From Actinobacillus porcitonsillarum (GTDB lineage Bacteria > Pseudomonadota > Gammaproteobacteria > Enterobacterales > Pasteurellaceae), in contig NZ_CP029206.1 of assembly GCF_003101015.1 (NCBI RefSeq), positions 1,437,001-1,501,000 on the forward strand: a DNA stretch of 64,000 nucleotides, read 5' to 3'. The position numbers and the translations under genes are program-made. Positions 17,477 to 27,994 of this stretch are shown piece by piece (position 1 is the stretch's first letter; the number at the start of each line of letters is the position of its first letter). The notes below the pieces were generated by a model. That model was not told the origin of the DNA. It ran no database searches and was given only the letters and a program-made list of their open reading frames with translations.

Positions 17477-20400
17477 ATGAATGATAAAACAACCGAAATT
17501 CAGCAAGAAACTCAGACAGAAAAATCGCCTGATGTAGTAAAGCCTAAAAAAGGATCCCGTTGGGGAAAATGTATTTTGGGAGGAGGTGTTATTCTTTCTC
17601 TCTCTTCACTCGGTTTTCTTGCAACAGGCATTGGGCAAAGAAGTGTTATTACATTAGCCGATAAATGGCTAGATCAACTTTCTATTGGGCAAGTTGAAGG
17701 GAGCCTTCAGGATGGCTTGACACTATCTAATACACAATATGTGATGGATGGGGTTAATGTTCAGGTTGGACAAGCCAATTTACATCTTGATTTTGGTTGC
17801 CTTTTAAAAGGCGAAGCTTGTGTTGAGAATGTTGCAATTAAAGACACACAAGTGATTGTTGATACAACAAAATTACCACCGTCAAAAGAAGAACAGCCTT
17901 CAGAACCTTTTACAGCGCTGAATTTACCTTTGGGTGTTTCGGTCAAAAATGTGGCTTTGGATAATATTCATGTTAATGTTGATGATATGGATATCGATCT
18001 GACGCACTTTCACTCGGGTATTTCGGGGAAAGGACGATTATTGACTTTATCGCCAACAAAGTTGAATGGCTTAGATCTTCAGCTTGCTTTAAAGCTAGAT
18101 GAAAGCGATCAACAAGCGGTTGAATATGCTGCAAAAATTGCAAAAAACGAAATTTCACAGGAAGAAGTAAAAATGGCAACAGGCGTGATACTAAAAAACG
18201 CCATGGAGAAAACCGGCGAAAAAGTTGCTGAACGTATCCAGACATTACAAAAAAAATCTCAAACAACTTCAAATGATGCTGAAAAAATTGATTGGGAAAC
18301 GATTAAAGCGCAGCTACAAAAGCCATTATTAGATAAACAAGTGCCATTAAAATTGCCTTTTGATTTTTCAATTGAACAATTAGATATTGAAAATGTTAAT
18401 TTGGCACAAAAAGCAAAAGATGAAAAAGGTAATTTGGTTAAGCCAATCCCGTTGTTTAATTTAACAAAAGCAACCTTAAAGGCAAATGCCGATGAGCAAG
18501 TGCTAAACTTAGCACAATTATCATTAGAAAGTGATCGTGGGAATTTAAATGGACAAGGGCAATTAACTTTACAGGATAATTATCCTCTCGCTTTTCATTT
18601 ACAAGTCACAGAGCCTTCTCAAGTTAAAGTAAAACTCCCTGTAAGTCATATCAATGCAGAAATTTCTGGAGCGCTTTACGATAAAACAAAACTTCATGTT
18701 GAGACAAAAGGCGCTATTCAAGCAAAACTTGAAGGCGATGTTGCATTAGCGGTAGAGAAAAAGCCACTTAATCTTGTTTTAACAAGTGAGAGCATTACTT
18801 ATCCGTTCCCACCTGAAACGGGGGCAAATCCCCTTAAATTAGAAAAGTTAAATCTTAGCCTGAAAGGCGACCCTTTTGATTATCAGCTTAATGTTTCAGG
18901 GCAAGCAACAGGTATGAACGTACCGGCAAGCCAAGTTGAGTTAAAAGGAAAAGGAGATGTAACTCACTTTGATATCCAAACATTGAAACTCAATGCATTG
19001 GAGGGCGAAGCACACTTAAATGGCAGTGTAGATTGGACAGATGGTGTTGAATGGAATAGTTCGCTTTCTTTGTCAGGAATCAATACGAAATCACTTGCCC
19101 CAGATTGGGCAGCGGTATTATCCGGTGGCTTAAATTCAAAAGGTTATGCAGGGAGAGGGAAAGATGGGGCTGAGTGGAATGTTGATGTATCGAAAATTGA
19201 TTTAAAAGGCAATTTATTACAGAAACCTCTTCAGCTTCAAGGTAACTTAACCTCAAATGCGAAAACCCTATTAGCAGTTGATAAAACAACGCTCATTTAT
19301 GGCGAGAACCGTATTGCAATGAATGGGGTCTTAGGTGATAAATCGGATTTTACTGCACAGATCAATGCACCGAATTTACAAGGTCTTGTACCTAAATTAA
19401 AAGCCAGTATTAAAGGCGATGTAAAATTGTCTGGTAAGGTCAGTGAGCCTAACTTGGCTTTAGATCTTGACGCTAATCAAGTCAGTTATGAGGATCTTAA
19501 ATTACAACATTTATCTGCCAAAGGAAATGTCACCACAGAAAAAGTGATTCAGGGAAATCTCGAGCTTGCGTTACAAAAATTCACTTATGGCGATATTAAG
19601 GTTGAGAATGCCAATATAAATGCGAGCGGAAATGAAACGAATCACACGTTAAAACTAACAGCTAAAGGTGAGCCGATAGGCGCTGGTTTGCAAATTTCAG
19701 GAAAATTTGACCGCTTGCAGCAAGTTTGGACGGGGCAGTTTGCGAATATTGCGATTGATAGTACGGAATTTGGTCGTTTTCAAACGAACCAACCGGTTAA
19801 TGTTACCTATAATAACAAAAAAATTAATGCGAATGTTTCAGCGCACTGTTGGCAAAATCCGAAAATTAACCTTTGTTTTACACAGGCTTTTAATGCGGGG
19901 CAAGAAGGCAAAATTCCTTTTGAAATTCGTCAATTTAATTTAGCGGCTGTGCAGGCTTATTTAGATAAAAATAGCCAAATTTCTGGCATTGTTAATGCAA
20001 AAGGCGAAGCCGCATGGTTTAAAAATAAATCACCGGAAGTAACGGTCGCATTAGATTCGCCTTCACTTAAATTTGTACAAAAAATGGATGGTGGAAAATC
20101 GTTTCCAATCGGGATTACACCTTTGAAAATCAATGCGGATTTGGCAAATAACAATCTGAAGTTAAAAACAGATCTACAGATTGAAAATAATGGTCGAATT
20201 ACGACAGATTTAACCATGAACGATGTGTCGGGGAAAAGAGGATTGTCCGGCAATATCAATCTTGACCAACTCTCATTAAAATTGATTAAACCATTATTAA
20301 GTGGAGGAGAGGCTGTTGATGGGAATATTAATGCCCGTCTTACGATGGGCGGAACTGCCACTTCGCCTTTATTACATGGAGCATTAAATTTAACGGGGCT

Positions 20401-21550
20401 AAAAGCTAAATCTGTTTCTATGCCATTTGATGTAACCGGCGGTGGTTTAACAATGAATTTTAATGGGGCTACCTCTACATTAAGCGGTCGGATTCAAACA
20501 ACGGAAAGCGAACTTCGATTAGAGGGCGATGCGGATTGGCGGCGTTTAGATGCGTGGCGAAGCCATATTCGTGCGCAAGCCAACCGCTTCCGCGTTAATG
20601 TGCCGAATATCGCAAAGGTTGAGTTTACGCCGGACATTGAAGTGACAGTGACGCCGAAAGAGTTAGTTTTAGGGGGAAATATTGATATCCCGTGGGCGAG
20701 AATTGAGGTGGAAGAATTACCTGAATCAGCGGTTAGTGTAAGTAGTGATGAAGTCATTATGGATGGTTCTGTGAAGCAAAAAACACCACTTTCACAACGC
20801 CAAATTCCGCAAAATACCTCAAGTGGTATGGCAATAAAAGCGGATATTAAAATTAATATTGGGGATGATGTTAATTTAAATGCGTATGGATTAAAGTCAG
20901 ACCTAAAAGGTACGATTGCTGTTCGTCAAGGTAAACAGGGGCTTGGACTTTATGGGCAAGTTAATTTGATAAAAGGACGTTATGCTTCATTCGGTCAAGA
21001 CTTAATTATCCGAAAAGGACTCATTAGCTTTGCAGGCTTGCCTTCTCAGCCTTCGTTAAATATTGAGGCAATTAGAAATCCGGAAGCGATGGAGGATAGC
21101 ACTGTTACAGCCGGTGTTAAGGTTATCGGATTAGCGGATAGTCCTGAAGTTAAAATTTTCTCTGAGCCTTCGCTTTCTCAAAATGAGGCGCTCTCGTATA
21201 TTTTAACTGGGCGTTCATTAGAAAATAGTGGCGATGCAGGGTCAAGTAATTCAATGGCAGCCGCACTATTAAGTATGAGCTTATCAAAAAGTAGTAAAAC
21301 AGTTGGGGCAGTCGGTAGTGCTTTTGGGCTTAATGATCTGAATGTTACAACGGCAGGTATTGGCGATAATACGAAAGTTGAGGTGAGTGCCAGTTTAACG
21401 CCTAAATTTAAGGTAAAATATGGTGTAGGGATTTTTGCACCATTGACAGAACTCACACTACGTTATAATTTAGCGCCCAAATTGTATTTACAGTGGGTCT
21501 CAAGTGTGAACCAAGCGGTTGATTTAATGTACCGTTTTGAATTTGATTAG
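17477..21550 (+). CDS. tamB: Translocation and assembly module subunit TamB
   Basis: An inner-membrane-anchored AsmA-like protein spanning the periplasm, working with TamA in outer-membrane biogenesis and lipid transport. The 1357 residues have one N-terminal membrane anchor (about 30-55, GGGVILSLSSLGFLATGIG), a very long beta-rich repeated region, and the conserved C-terminal DUF490 domain (VSSVNQAVDLMYRFEFD at the end). A TTG two codons earlier is possible, but the ATG at 17477 is preferred; neither has a good ribosome-binding site, suggesting translational coupling to tamA. Confidence 0.92.
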   Translation: MNDKTTEIQQETQTEKSPDVVKPKKGSRWGKCILGGGVILSLSSLGFLATGIGQRSVITLADKWLDQLSIGQVEGSLQDGLTLSNTQYVMDGVNVQVGQANLHLDFGCLLKGEACVENVAIKDTQVIVDTTKLPPSKEEQPSEPFTALNLPLGVSVKNVALDNIHVNVDDMDIDLTHFHSGISGKGRLLTLSPTKLNGLDLQLALKLDESDQQAVEYAAKIAKNEISQEEVKMATGVILKNAMEKTGEKVAERIQTLQKKSQTTSNDAEKIDWETIKAQLQKPLLDKQVPLKLPFDFSIEQLDIENVNLAQKAKDEKGNLVKPIPLFNLTKATLKANADEQVLNLAQLSLESDRGNLNGQGQLTLQDNYPLAFHLQVTEPSQVKVKLPVSHINAEISGALYDKTKLHVETKGAIQAKLEGDVALAVEKKPLNLVLTSESITYPFPPETGANPLKLEKLNLSLKGDPFDYQLNVSGQATGMNVPASQVELKGKGDVTHFDIQTLKLNALEGEAHLNGSVDWTDGVEWNSSLSLSGINTKSLAPDWAAVLSGGLNSKGYAGRGKDGAEWNVDVSKIDLKGNLLQKPLQLQGNLTSNAKTLLAVDKTTLIYGENRIAMNGVLGDKSDFTAQINAPNLQGLVPKLKASIKGDVKLSGKVSEPNLALDLDANQVSYEDLKLQHLSAKGNVTTEKVIQGNLELALQKFTYGDIKVENANINASGNETNHTLKLTAKGEPIGAGLQISGKFDRLQQVWTGQFANIAIDSTEFGRFQTNQPVNVTYNNKKINANVSAHCWQNPKINLCFTQAFNAGQEGKIPFEIRQFNLAAVQAYLDKNSQISGIVNAKGEAAWFKNKSPEVTVALDSPSLKFVQKMDGGKSFPIGITPLKINADLANNNLKLKTDLQIENNGRITTDLTMNDVSGKRGLSGNINLDQLSLKLIKPLLSGGEAVDGNINARLTMGGTATSPLLHGALNLTGLKAKSVSMPFDVTGGGLTMNFNGATSTLSGRIQTTESELRLEGDADWRRLDAWRSHIRAQANRFRVNVPNIAKVEFTPDIEVTVTPKELVLGGNIDIPWARIEVEELPESAVSVSSDEVIMDGSVKQKTPLSQRQIPQNTSSGMAIKADIKINIGDDVNLNAYGLKSDLKGTIAVRQGKQGLGLYGQVNLIKGRYASFGQDLIIRKGLISFAGLPSQPSLNIEAIRNPEAMEDSTVTAGVKVIGLADSPEVKIFSEPSLSQNEALSYILTGRSLENSGDAGSSNSMAAALLSMSLSKSSKTVGAVGSAFGLNDLNVTTAGIGDNTKVEVSASLTPKFKVKYGVGIFAPLTELTLRYNLAPKLYLQWVSSVNQAVDLMYRFEFD

Positions 21551-21565
21551 GCATTTTATTAGATA

Positions 21566-21615
21566 ACACAGCAAATAATGAGAAATAACGCATTATTGCT
21601 GTGTTCTATTTTTTA
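21566..21615 (+). terminator. tamB terminator abutting the cydD start
   Basis: ACACAGCAAATAATG pairs with CATTATTGCTGTGT (one bulged A), followed by TCTATTTTTTATTTT. The T-run ends at the cydD ATG, so the hairpin also covers the place where a ribosome-binding site would be. Confidence 0.75.
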
Positions 21616-21619
21616 TTTT

Positions 21620-23359
21620 ATGAAAAAAGAACGTCAAAAAATTTTGCAGAAATGGTTGAGAAGCCAACAAAAAGTAGTCAAAAAGTATCTTTATCTTAAC
21701 GTGTTGTTGGGAGCATTCAGCGCCCTTTTTGTGATCGCGCAAATGTGGCTGTTAGCTACCCTTCTCCATAAAATGATCATTGAACACCAATCGCCTTCCT
21801 TATTTTTAATGGAAATTAGTTTGCTATTTGGTTGTTTTTGTGCCAGAGCTTTACTGATTTGGTTGAGGGAGCGTGTCGGCTTTAAAGCTGGGCAAGTATT
21901 ACGTATACATTTAAGGTCGCAGTTGATTCATAAGCTGTTAAGTGTAGGTTCGATTTCTATCCAACAAAAGCCGGCAGGAAGCTGGGCAACTTTAATGCTA
22001 GAGCAAGTAGAAAATTTACATAATTTTTATGCTCGTTATTTGCCTCAACAGTTTTTATCATTACTTGTTCCGCTGATTATTCTTTGTTTTGTTTTCCCGA
22101 TTAACTGGGCAGCGGGGGTAATTCTTTTTGCAACATTGCCTTTATTACCTTTGTTTATGGCATTGGCAGGCATTAAAGCTGTGGAAGCGAACCAGAGAAA
22201 TATTGGCGTACTATCTCGAATGAGTGGGCAATTTTTAGATAAGTTAAAAGGATTAGAGACGATTCGCTTATTTGGGCAATCAGATAAACAGCTTGAGCAA
22301 ATTCATCAAAGCACAGAATCTTTCCGTATAAGCACAATGGATGTCTTAAAAATGGCATTTTTGTCCTCCGCAGTATTAGAATTTTTTACGGCAATTTCAA
22401 TTGCCGTGATGGCGGTTTATTTTGGTTTTGCTTTCTTAGGCGAGTTGGATTTTGGTTATTACGGTACGGGAATTAGTTTATTTGTTGGATTTTTCTGCCT
22501 CATGTTAGCGCCTGAATTTTACCAACCACTCCGTGAATTAGGTGTCTATTATCATGATAAAGCAGCTGCGATTGGGGCAGCAGATGGCATAGAAGCCTTT
22601 TTAAATGAAGAAACGACAGAGGTTGAAAATTCGCAAAAAGCTATGAAAAATCAACCGCTTGTTGTGGAAGCAAAAGCATGCGTTGTGTTATCTGCACAAG
22701 GTAAACCTTTGACTCAATCCCTTAATTTTACGATCAATGCACATCAACACATTGCATTAGTTGGGCAAAGTGGCGCAGGGAAAAGCTCGTTAATGAATAT
22801 GTTATTAGGTTTTTTACCTTATCAAGGTTCGGTGCTGATCAATGGAATTGAATTGCGAGAATTAGATCTTGCGCAATGGCGAGCAAAATTAGCTTGGGTA
22901 GGGCAGAATCCACAATTAGTAAAAGGCTCATTAAAAGAGAATATTTTATTAGGTAATCTAGATGCTTCGGAAGATGAACTAAAAGAAGCCTTAGCGCTTT
23001 CTAAATCGGACGAATTTGTTTATCGATTAGGGCTTGAATACCAAATTCAAGATGGTAATGCCGGGATCTCGGGTGGACAAGCGCAACGAATTGCTATTGC
23101 ACGAGCATTATTAAGAGATTATGAGTTGTTGTTATTAGATGAACCAACAGCAAGTTTGGATATTCAATCCGAGCAGCAAGTTTTAAATGCATTACATCAT
23201 TTAAGCCGAGAGCAAACAACATTGATGATTACGCACCGAGTCGAGGACTTGGAGCAATGTGATGAAATTTGGGTAATGAAGCAAGGACAGATTGTGCAAA
23301 AAGGCACTTTTGTTGAGTTGGGAATACAGGGCTTTTTTGCTGAATTATTAAATCAATAA
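21620..23359 (+). CDS. cydD: Cysteine/glutathione ABC exporter subunit CydD
   Basis: Half of the CydDC inner-membrane exporter of cysteine and glutathione, needed for cytochrome bd assembly. The 579 residues comprise six membrane helices (about 20-330) and an ATPase domain with Walker A GQSGAGKSS (about 381), signature ISGGQAQR (about 484) and Walker B LLLLDEP. The start MKKERQKILQKWLRSQ aligns with E. coli CydD (MNKSRQKELTRWLKQQ). A frame opening 14 codons earlier lies inside the terminator hairpin and was rejected. No Shine-Dalgarno is visible. The usual partner cydC is not adjacent; a terminator and upp follow. Confidence 0.9.
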   Translation: MKKERQKILQKWLRSQQKVVKKYLYLNVLLGAFSALFVIAQMWLLATLLHKMIIEHQSPSLFLMEISLLFGCFCARALLIWLRERVGFKAGQVLRIHLRSQLIHKLLSVGSISIQQKPAGSWATLMLEQVENLHNFYARYLPQQFLSLLVPLIILCFVFPINWAAGVILFATLPLLPLFMALAGIKAVEANQRNIGVLSRMSGQFLDKLKGLETIRLFGQSDKQLEQIHQSTESFRISTMDVLKMAFLSSAVLEFFTAISIAVMAVYFGFAFLGELDFGYYGTGISLFVGFFCLMLAPEFYQPLRELGVYYHDKAAAIGAADGIEAFLNEETTEVENSQKAMKNQPLVVEAKACVVLSAQGKPLTQSLNFTINAHQHIALVGQSGAGKSSLMNMLLGFLPYQGSVLINGIELRELDLAQWRAKLAWVGQNPQLVKGSLKENILLGNLDASEDELKEALALSKSDEFVYRLGLEYQIQDGNAGISGGQAQRIAIARALLRDYELLLLDEPTASLDIQSEQQVLNALHHLSREQTTLMITHRVEDLEQCDEIWVMKQGQIVQKGTFVELGIQGFFAELLNQ

Positions 23360-23389
23360 AAAAACGGGAGATTTTTTCTCCCGTTTTTT
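23360..23389. terminator. Bidirectional terminator between cydD and upp
   Basis: AAAAACGGGAG and CTCCCGTTTTT form a perfect stem with A-run and T-run on either side. It starts at the base after the cydD stop and ends just before the upp stop, serving both convergent genes. Confidence 0.9.
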
Positions 23390-23393
23390 ATGG

Positions 23394-24020
23394 TTATTTA
23401 GTACCAAAAATTTTATCGCCAGCATCGCCTAATCCCGGTACGATATAGCCATGTTCATTTAAGTGGCTATCAATCGAGGCTGTATAAAGTTCAACATCAG
23501 GATGAGTAGCTTTTAATGCTTCAATCCCTTCAGGGGCTGCGACAAGAACGAGCACTTTAATGTTTTTGCAACCTGATGCTTTTAATAAATCAAGCGTGGC
23601 AATCATAGATCCGCCCGTAGCAAGCATTGGATCGACAACAATCGCTAAACGTTCTTCTACATCATTAGCCAGTTTTTTGAAGTAAGGCACCGGCTGTAAT
23701 GTTTCTTCATCACGGTAAATACCGACAACACTGATTCTTGCACTTGGGATATGTTCTAAAACCCCATCCATCATCCCTAAACCAGCTCGTAAAATTGGCA
23801 CAACAGTGACTTTTTTACCTTTAATACGATCAACTTCTACTTTACCGCACCAACCATCAATTTCAACTAACTCTGTTTCAAGATCTTTTGTTGCTTCGTA
23901 AGTTAATAGGCTACCGACTTCAGTGGCTAATTCACGGAAATCTTTGGTGCTGATGTCCGCAGCACGCATTAAGCCTAATTTATGACGTACAAGCGGGTGT
24001 TTTACTTCAACAATTTTCAT
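23394..24020 (-). CDS. upp: Uracil phosphoribosyltransferase
   Basis: Pyrimidine salvage enzyme joining uracil and PRPP to give UMP. At 208 residues it has the family N-terminus [19 protein letters not shown] and the PRPP loop [19 protein letters not shown]. The uracil-binding C-terminus is also present ([17 protein letters not shown]). A ribosome-binding site AGGAG lies ahead of the ATG. No uraA permease gene is next to it; fadD lies upstream on the same strand with a 21-bp gap. Confidence 0.96.
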   Translation of the reverse strand: MKIVEVKHPLVRHKLGLMRAADISTKDFRELATEVGSLLTYEATKDLETELVEIDGWCGKVEVDRIKGKKVTVVPILRAGLGMMDGVLEHIPSARISVVGIYRDEETLQPVPYFKKLANDVEERLAIVVDPMLATGGSMIATLDLLKASGCKNIKVLVLVAAPEGIEALKATHPDVELYTASIDSHLNEHGYIVPGLGDAGDKIFGTK

Positions 24021-24041
24021 GTTGGCTCCTTTATGATTTAG

Positions 24042-25727
24042 CTATTTAGTTTCTAATTTGGCAATTTCTTCATCACGTAATACTCGGCGAAGAATTTTAC
24101 CTACATTGGTTTTTGGCAATTCATCTCTGAATTCAATATCTTTTGGAATTTTGTAGCCGGTTAAATACTGGCGACAATAATTACGCAGTTCTTCCCTTGT
24201 TAAGCTTTCATCTTTTTTCGTGACGAAAATTTTAATGGTTTCACCGGAAACAGGGTGAGGTACGCCAATTGCGACAACTTCATTGACTTTGGGATTGTGC
24301 GCAACGACATCTTCAATTTCATTTGGGTAAACATTAAAACCTGAAACGATGATCATATCTTTCTTACGATCAACGACACGCAAATTCAAGTCTTCGCCCA
24401 TGACCACAATATCTCCTGTTGCCATCCAGCCATCTTTTAAAACATCGGCTGTATCTTTAGGGCGATTCCAATAGCCTCGCATGACTTGTGGACCTTTAAC
24501 CCATAACTCACCACGCTCTCCTAATGCAACGTCATTCCCTTCATCATCAACGATACGAATATCCGTATTTGGAACCGGGACACCGATAGAACCATTGTGT
24601 TCCGTAGAATCCCAACGAGAGGCTGCAATGAGAGGGGAACACTCTGTCATACCATAGCCTTCGATAATATGGCTACCTGTTGCTTCATACCAACGTTGAG
24701 CGATTGCACTTTGAATAGAGGCGCCACCGCCAACACTTAGTTTTAGCGCGGAGAAATCCACTTCTTTTAGTTGGTCGTTATTTAATAATGCATTAAATAA
24801 CGTGTTTACCCCGGTTAAGGCAACAAAACGATATTTTTTCAATTCTTTAATGAACCCCGGAATATCGCGTGGGTTCGTAATGAGCAAGCCCGTCATGCCG
24901 AGTTCAATAAAGAGAAGGCAGTTTACGGAAAGCGCAAATACATGGTATAGCGGGAGAGGGATAACCCCAATTTTCGATTTGCTATTTCGTAATAACGGTT
25001 CAGCAATCCATTTCGCTTGGAAGATATTTGCTACGATATTGGCGTGAGTGAGCATTGCGCCTTTAGCAACACCCGTTGTACCACCGGTATATTGTAAAAA
25101 AGCAAGATCATCACATTCAATATTAGGTCTTACATATTGGCGTTGTTTACCAATACTTAACGCTTCACGAAAACTCACTGCATGAGGGAGTTTGTATTTT
25201 GGCACTAATTTTTTAATATATTTAACAACAAAATTAACAAGCGTTCTTTTACCAAATGAGAGTTGATCTCCCATACGGGTTAAAATAACGTGCTCGACAT
25301 TCGTATTAAAAACCACCTTCTCAAGCGTTGCGGCAAAATTAGAAACAATTACGATCGCTTTTGCACCACTATCATTTAATTGGTGTTCTAATTCTCGAGG
25401 CGTATAAAGTGGATTTACATTGACGACAACTAAGCCTGCACGTAAAGCACCAAATAAAGCAATGGGATATTGCAATAGATTTGGCATCATAAGGGCAATA
25501 CGATCCCCTTTTTCTAAACGTAGCTCATTTTGTAAATATGCAGCAAAAGCACGGCTTCGTTCTTCTAATTTACGAAAGGTTAAAACTTGCCCCATATTGA
25601 TATAAGCAGGAATATCAGGGTGGCGTTTAACGGCTGATTCAAACATCTCAACCAGCGATTCGTATTGTTTTACATTAATGGTTTTTTCAGCACCCGGTGG
25701 GTAGTTATCAAACCAGATCTTTTCCAT
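24042..25727 (-). CDS. fadD: Long-chain-fatty-acid--CoA ligase FadD
   Basis: It activates exogenous fatty acids to acyl-CoA at the inner membrane. The 561 residues carry the adenylate-forming signature [18 protein letters not shown] (about 215-232). [10 protein letters not shown] and the hinge/C-terminal motifs [30 protein letters not shown] and GKILRR are also visible. It follows rseC with a single base between the genes, so it is probably cotranscribed with the sigma-E operon or its distal part, which is not the E. coli arrangement. Confidence 0.94.
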   Translation of the reverse strand: MEKIWFDNYPPGAEKTINVKQYESLVEMFESAVKRHPDIPAYINMGQVLTFRKLEERSRAFAAYLQNELRLEKGDRIALMMPNLLQYPIALFGALRAGLVVVNVNPLYTPRELEHQLNDSGAKAIVIVSNFAATLEKVVFNTNVEHVILTRMGDQLSFGKRTLVNFVVKYIKKLVPKYKLPHAVSFREALSIGKQRQYVRPNIECDDLAFLQYTGGTTGVAKGAMLTHANIVANIFQAKWIAEPLLRNSKSKIGVIPLPLYHVFALSVNCLLFIELGMTGLLITNPRDIPGFIKELKKYRFVALTGVNTLFNALLNNDQLKEVDFSALKLSVGGGASIQSAIAQRWYEATGSHIIEGYGMTECSPLIAASRWDSTEHNGSIGVPVPNTDIRIVDDEGNDVALGERGELWVKGPQVMRGYWNRPKDTADVLKDGWMATGDIVVMGEDLNLRVVDRKKDMIIVSGFNVYPNEIEDVVAHNPKVNEVVAIGVPHPVSGETIKIFVTKKDESLTREELRNYCRQYLTGYKIPKDIEFRDELPKTNVGKILRRVLRDEEIAKLETK

Positions 25728-25728
25728 A

Positions 25729-26178
25729 TTATTCTCCGAGCCTATTTTCGCGGGCTTTTCCTAAGAAAATTGGCGTTAATTCGGTTAATTGCTGATGGGC
25801 AATAATTTTTTTTACCATAAGAAAGCTACAAGCGGTGAAAAAAATCATGCCGAATGCAAGCCATAATTCGTTTATTATAAATTGAGATAACACAAGGGCG
25901 GATAATATCAGTATCATAAGAGGGATACAATAAATCCAAAATACACTTTTTAATAAGGTCATTTCGGGGATACCTAATTGAACCATCTCGCCAGCACTTA
26001 AATCTTCATTAACTTTAATTTCTAATACTTGCACAAGTTTTTCTCCTGCTAATCCTGATAGCGCTTTACTTCCACAATTTTTTTGCGCAGCACAACCTCC
26101 ACAGGCTTGTTTAGCGAAACATTGCACTTGAGCAATACCATCTTGATAAGAGAGCACCATAGCATTTTCTATAATCAT
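25729..26178 (-). CDS. rseC: SoxR-reducing system / sigma-E regulator protein RseC
   Basis: A small inner-membrane protein of the RseC/RnfE-linked family. The 149 residues begin with a Cys-rich soluble part ([21 protein letters not shown], about 20-40), then two close membrane helices (about 78-98 and 103-123). It is the last of the classical rpoE-rseA-rseB-rseC set, 8 bp after rseB and one base before fadD. The cysteine pattern and position support the call. Confidence 0.9.
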   Translation of the reverse strand: MIIENAMVLSYQDGIAQVQCFAKQACGGCAAQKNCGSKALSGLAGEKLVQVLEIKVNEDLSAGEMVQLGIPEMTLLKSVFWIYCIPLMILILSALVLSQFIINELWLAFGMIFFTACSFLMVKKIIAHQQLTELTPIFLGKARENRLGE

Positions 26179-26186
26179 TATTACTC

Positions 26187-27143
26187 CTAAAAAGTGATAT
26201 TAAAGACAATTTTTTTTGCACTTTCGGTTGGAATATCACCGATAAGGACGATATTTTTATCTTCTACGGTATGACTAAAAATAGTCAAATTGCCTTGTTT
26301 AAAGAACTGTTCATTAAAACTAAGTTCTTCTGTGGGGAAGACATATACCGTAAAAGAGAATATACCATCACTATATAATTGGCTTTCTAACTTTGTTATT
26401 TTTTCTGTATCTGTAATAAAGCCTTGTTTTAATCCCTTAACTAAATAAAAACCACTAGGTAGCCAATTTAACTTCCAGTTTATGTCTTGTTTGATATTTT
26501 GCTCGCTCAGACTAGTATCAATAACAGGGGGTAATTTTAGTGATTCTAAATATGGTGTCACATAAAGAAGTTCATTACCCACATATTGGCTAATCACTTT
26601 AAATTGTTCTAATGTTTGTCCCTCATGATCTTGCATAATACTTTTCAGAAGAAGGGAATTTTCATCATCGATCCAAAGCGTATATTGATATCGGGAGTTA
26701 TCGGAGGGCGTGATTTTCACGATATCCGCAATGCGATCAGCTATACGAGATTTTCCTAAAAGCGTAAATTGATAGTTTTTTAGTTTAGAAAAATCAGTAT
26801 AAAGAATAGAAGGTAAGTTATCTAAAATATGAGAACTTTTGAGGCTAAAGGGTTTGAATGTTAGCCCTAAATAACTTACGGTATTGTCACGTAAAATAAT
26901 TTCTTCTCGAGAATTGTCTAAACGCAGTAGTTGTGCAAACTCTTTATGTAGTTGTATTGTATGACGATATTGAAATGACTCGATGTCATTGTTTTGTTGC
27001 AAAATATAGCGTAGTTCATAATTGGTATTTTTATGTGCAGAAACCATATTTTGTAATAATTGAATAGGGGAAGTTGACGTTGCCCATGATACGGATGAAA
27101 AGCACCATAGCAAAGTTAAATAAAACGTATTTATTTTTTTCAT
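26187..27143 (-). CDS. rseB: Periplasmic sigma-E regulator RseB (MucB)
   Basis: It binds the periplasmic part of RseA and protects it from DegS cleavage until envelope stress or LPS is sensed. The 318 residues have a signal peptide (about 1-21, ending SWA) and the two-domain MucB/RseB layout with a lipoprotein-localisation-like N-terminal part. Conservation visible by eye is modest (LLQNMVSAHKNTNYELRY, GKSRIADRIADIVKITP, WLPSGFYLVKG), but position after rseA and length fit. The 184-bp gap to rseA contains a terminator-like hairpin. Confidence 0.88.
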   Translation of the reverse strand: MKKINTFYLTLLWCFSSVSWATSTSPIQLLQNMVSAHKNTNYELRYILQQNNDIESFQYRHTIQLHKEFAQLLRLDNSREEIILRDNTVSYLGLTFKPFSLKSSHILDNLPSILYTDFSKLKNYQFTLLGKSRIADRIADIVKITPSDNSRYQYTLWIDDENSLLLKSIMQDHEGQTLEQFKVISQYVGNELLYVTPYLESLKLPPVIDTSLSEQNIKQDINWKLNWLPSGFYLVKGLKQGFITDTEKITKLESQLYSDGIFSFTVYVFPTEELSFNEQFFKQGNLTIFSHTVEDKNIVLIGDIPTESAKKIVFNITF

Positions 27144-27189
27144 TATTGTTTTATCTCCACTTTTTGTCTATTGGGGTATTCAAAATTAA

Positions 27190-27244
27190 AGCGGTACAAG
27201 TGTACCAAAAATTTACGAATATTTCGAAAATTTTTACCGCTTAA
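27190..27244. repeat. Inverted uptake-signal cores between rseA and rseB
   Basis: AAGCGGTA near 27190 and TACCGCTT near 27236 form an inverted pair enclosing AAATTT-type AT-rich inner repeats. It lies between the rseA-rseB terminator hairpin and the rseB start. Confidence 0.5.
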
Positions 27245-27270
27245 TGTGTTATTTAATACCCAGTTGAGAT

Positions 27271-27308
27271 AAAAGAAAGCCACCCATCTGAAAAAACAGA
27301 GAGTGGCT
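27271..27308 (-). terminator. Intra-operon terminator/attenuator after rseA
   Basis: On the minus strand AGCCAC...GTGGCT with an inner TCTG/CAGA pairing is followed by TTCTTTT. It stands 20 bp after the rseA stop, so rseBC-fadD expression may depend on read-through or a separate promoter. Confidence 0.7.
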
Positions 27309-27327
27309 AAATAAATCAATATTTTGA

Positions 27328-27921
27328 TTATTTTGAAGGTGCTTCCGAGTGAGTAGAAGAAGTTTGTGCTTTTACTTTCTCTGCTTCAGTTAATACTGTT
27401 GGATTACCAGTACTTGAACGTTTTTGTAGTTCATGATTTTGTAATAAAGCATCAATACGGCGCTGCTGTTGCTCTAATTTTTCTTCTGTCGCAAGATCTT
27501 TTGCCGGTGCGTTGTAGCTTACAGCTTGAACAGCATTGCTAAATGGTACGGTTTGTAATGCTGGTTCGGTTTGAGCAACTTCATTGTTGCTATTTACCAT
27601 ATTCACACCTAAAACAGCCACTAAGCAAACAGAGGCAGCAATGCCTGCTTGCATAATTGGGGTACTCCAACGTTTTAATTTCACGAGTAAACCACGCGGT
27701 TTTTCAGCTTGCTTGTCAAAAGATTCATTTTCAATTAATGCTTCCATTTTTGCTGAAAAATCTTGACCAAGTAGAATCTCTTCCCCTTGCATTACACTAC
27801 GAATAGTGTGATAGTTTGCCCATTTTTGCTTTAATTCTGGGCTGTTCGCTAGGGTTTCTGCAAAACCCGACTCAGTTTTTTGCCCATCCATATAAGCTGA
27901 TAGGGTTTCTTTTTGTTGCAT
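27328..27921 (-). CDS. rseA: Anti-sigma-E factor RseA
   Basis: An inner-membrane anti-sigma factor: the cytoplasmic N-terminus binds RpoE, one helix crosses the membrane, and the periplasmic end binds RseB. The 197 residues begin MQQKETLSAYMDGQ, the typical sigma-binding start. A single hydrophobic helix is at about 92-112 (IMQAGIAASVCLVAVLGVNM), and the tail is Gln/Ala-rich with a coiled segment. It follows rpoE with a 73-bp gap. Confidence 0.92.
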   Translation of the reverse strand: MQQKETLSAYMDGQKTESGFAETLANSPELKQKWANYHTIRSVMQGEEILLGQDFSAKMEALIENESFDKQAEKPRGLLVKLKRWSTPIMQAGIAASVCLVAVLGVNMVNSNNEVAQTEPALQTVPFSNAVQAVSYNAPAKDLATEEKLEQQQRRIDALLQNHELQKRSSTGNPTVLTEAEKVKAQTSSTHSEAPSK

Positions 27922-27994
27922 AATTTACTCCAATTAACTTGAAAATAGGATACCTTTTGAAAATGGTAAAAGGTTTAAAATCTTAAATAATTAG

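Noticed and set aside
21578..21619. Fourteen-codon N-terminal extension of CydD
   Set aside because: The extra codons lie inside the tamB terminator hairpin and are absent from CydD homologues.
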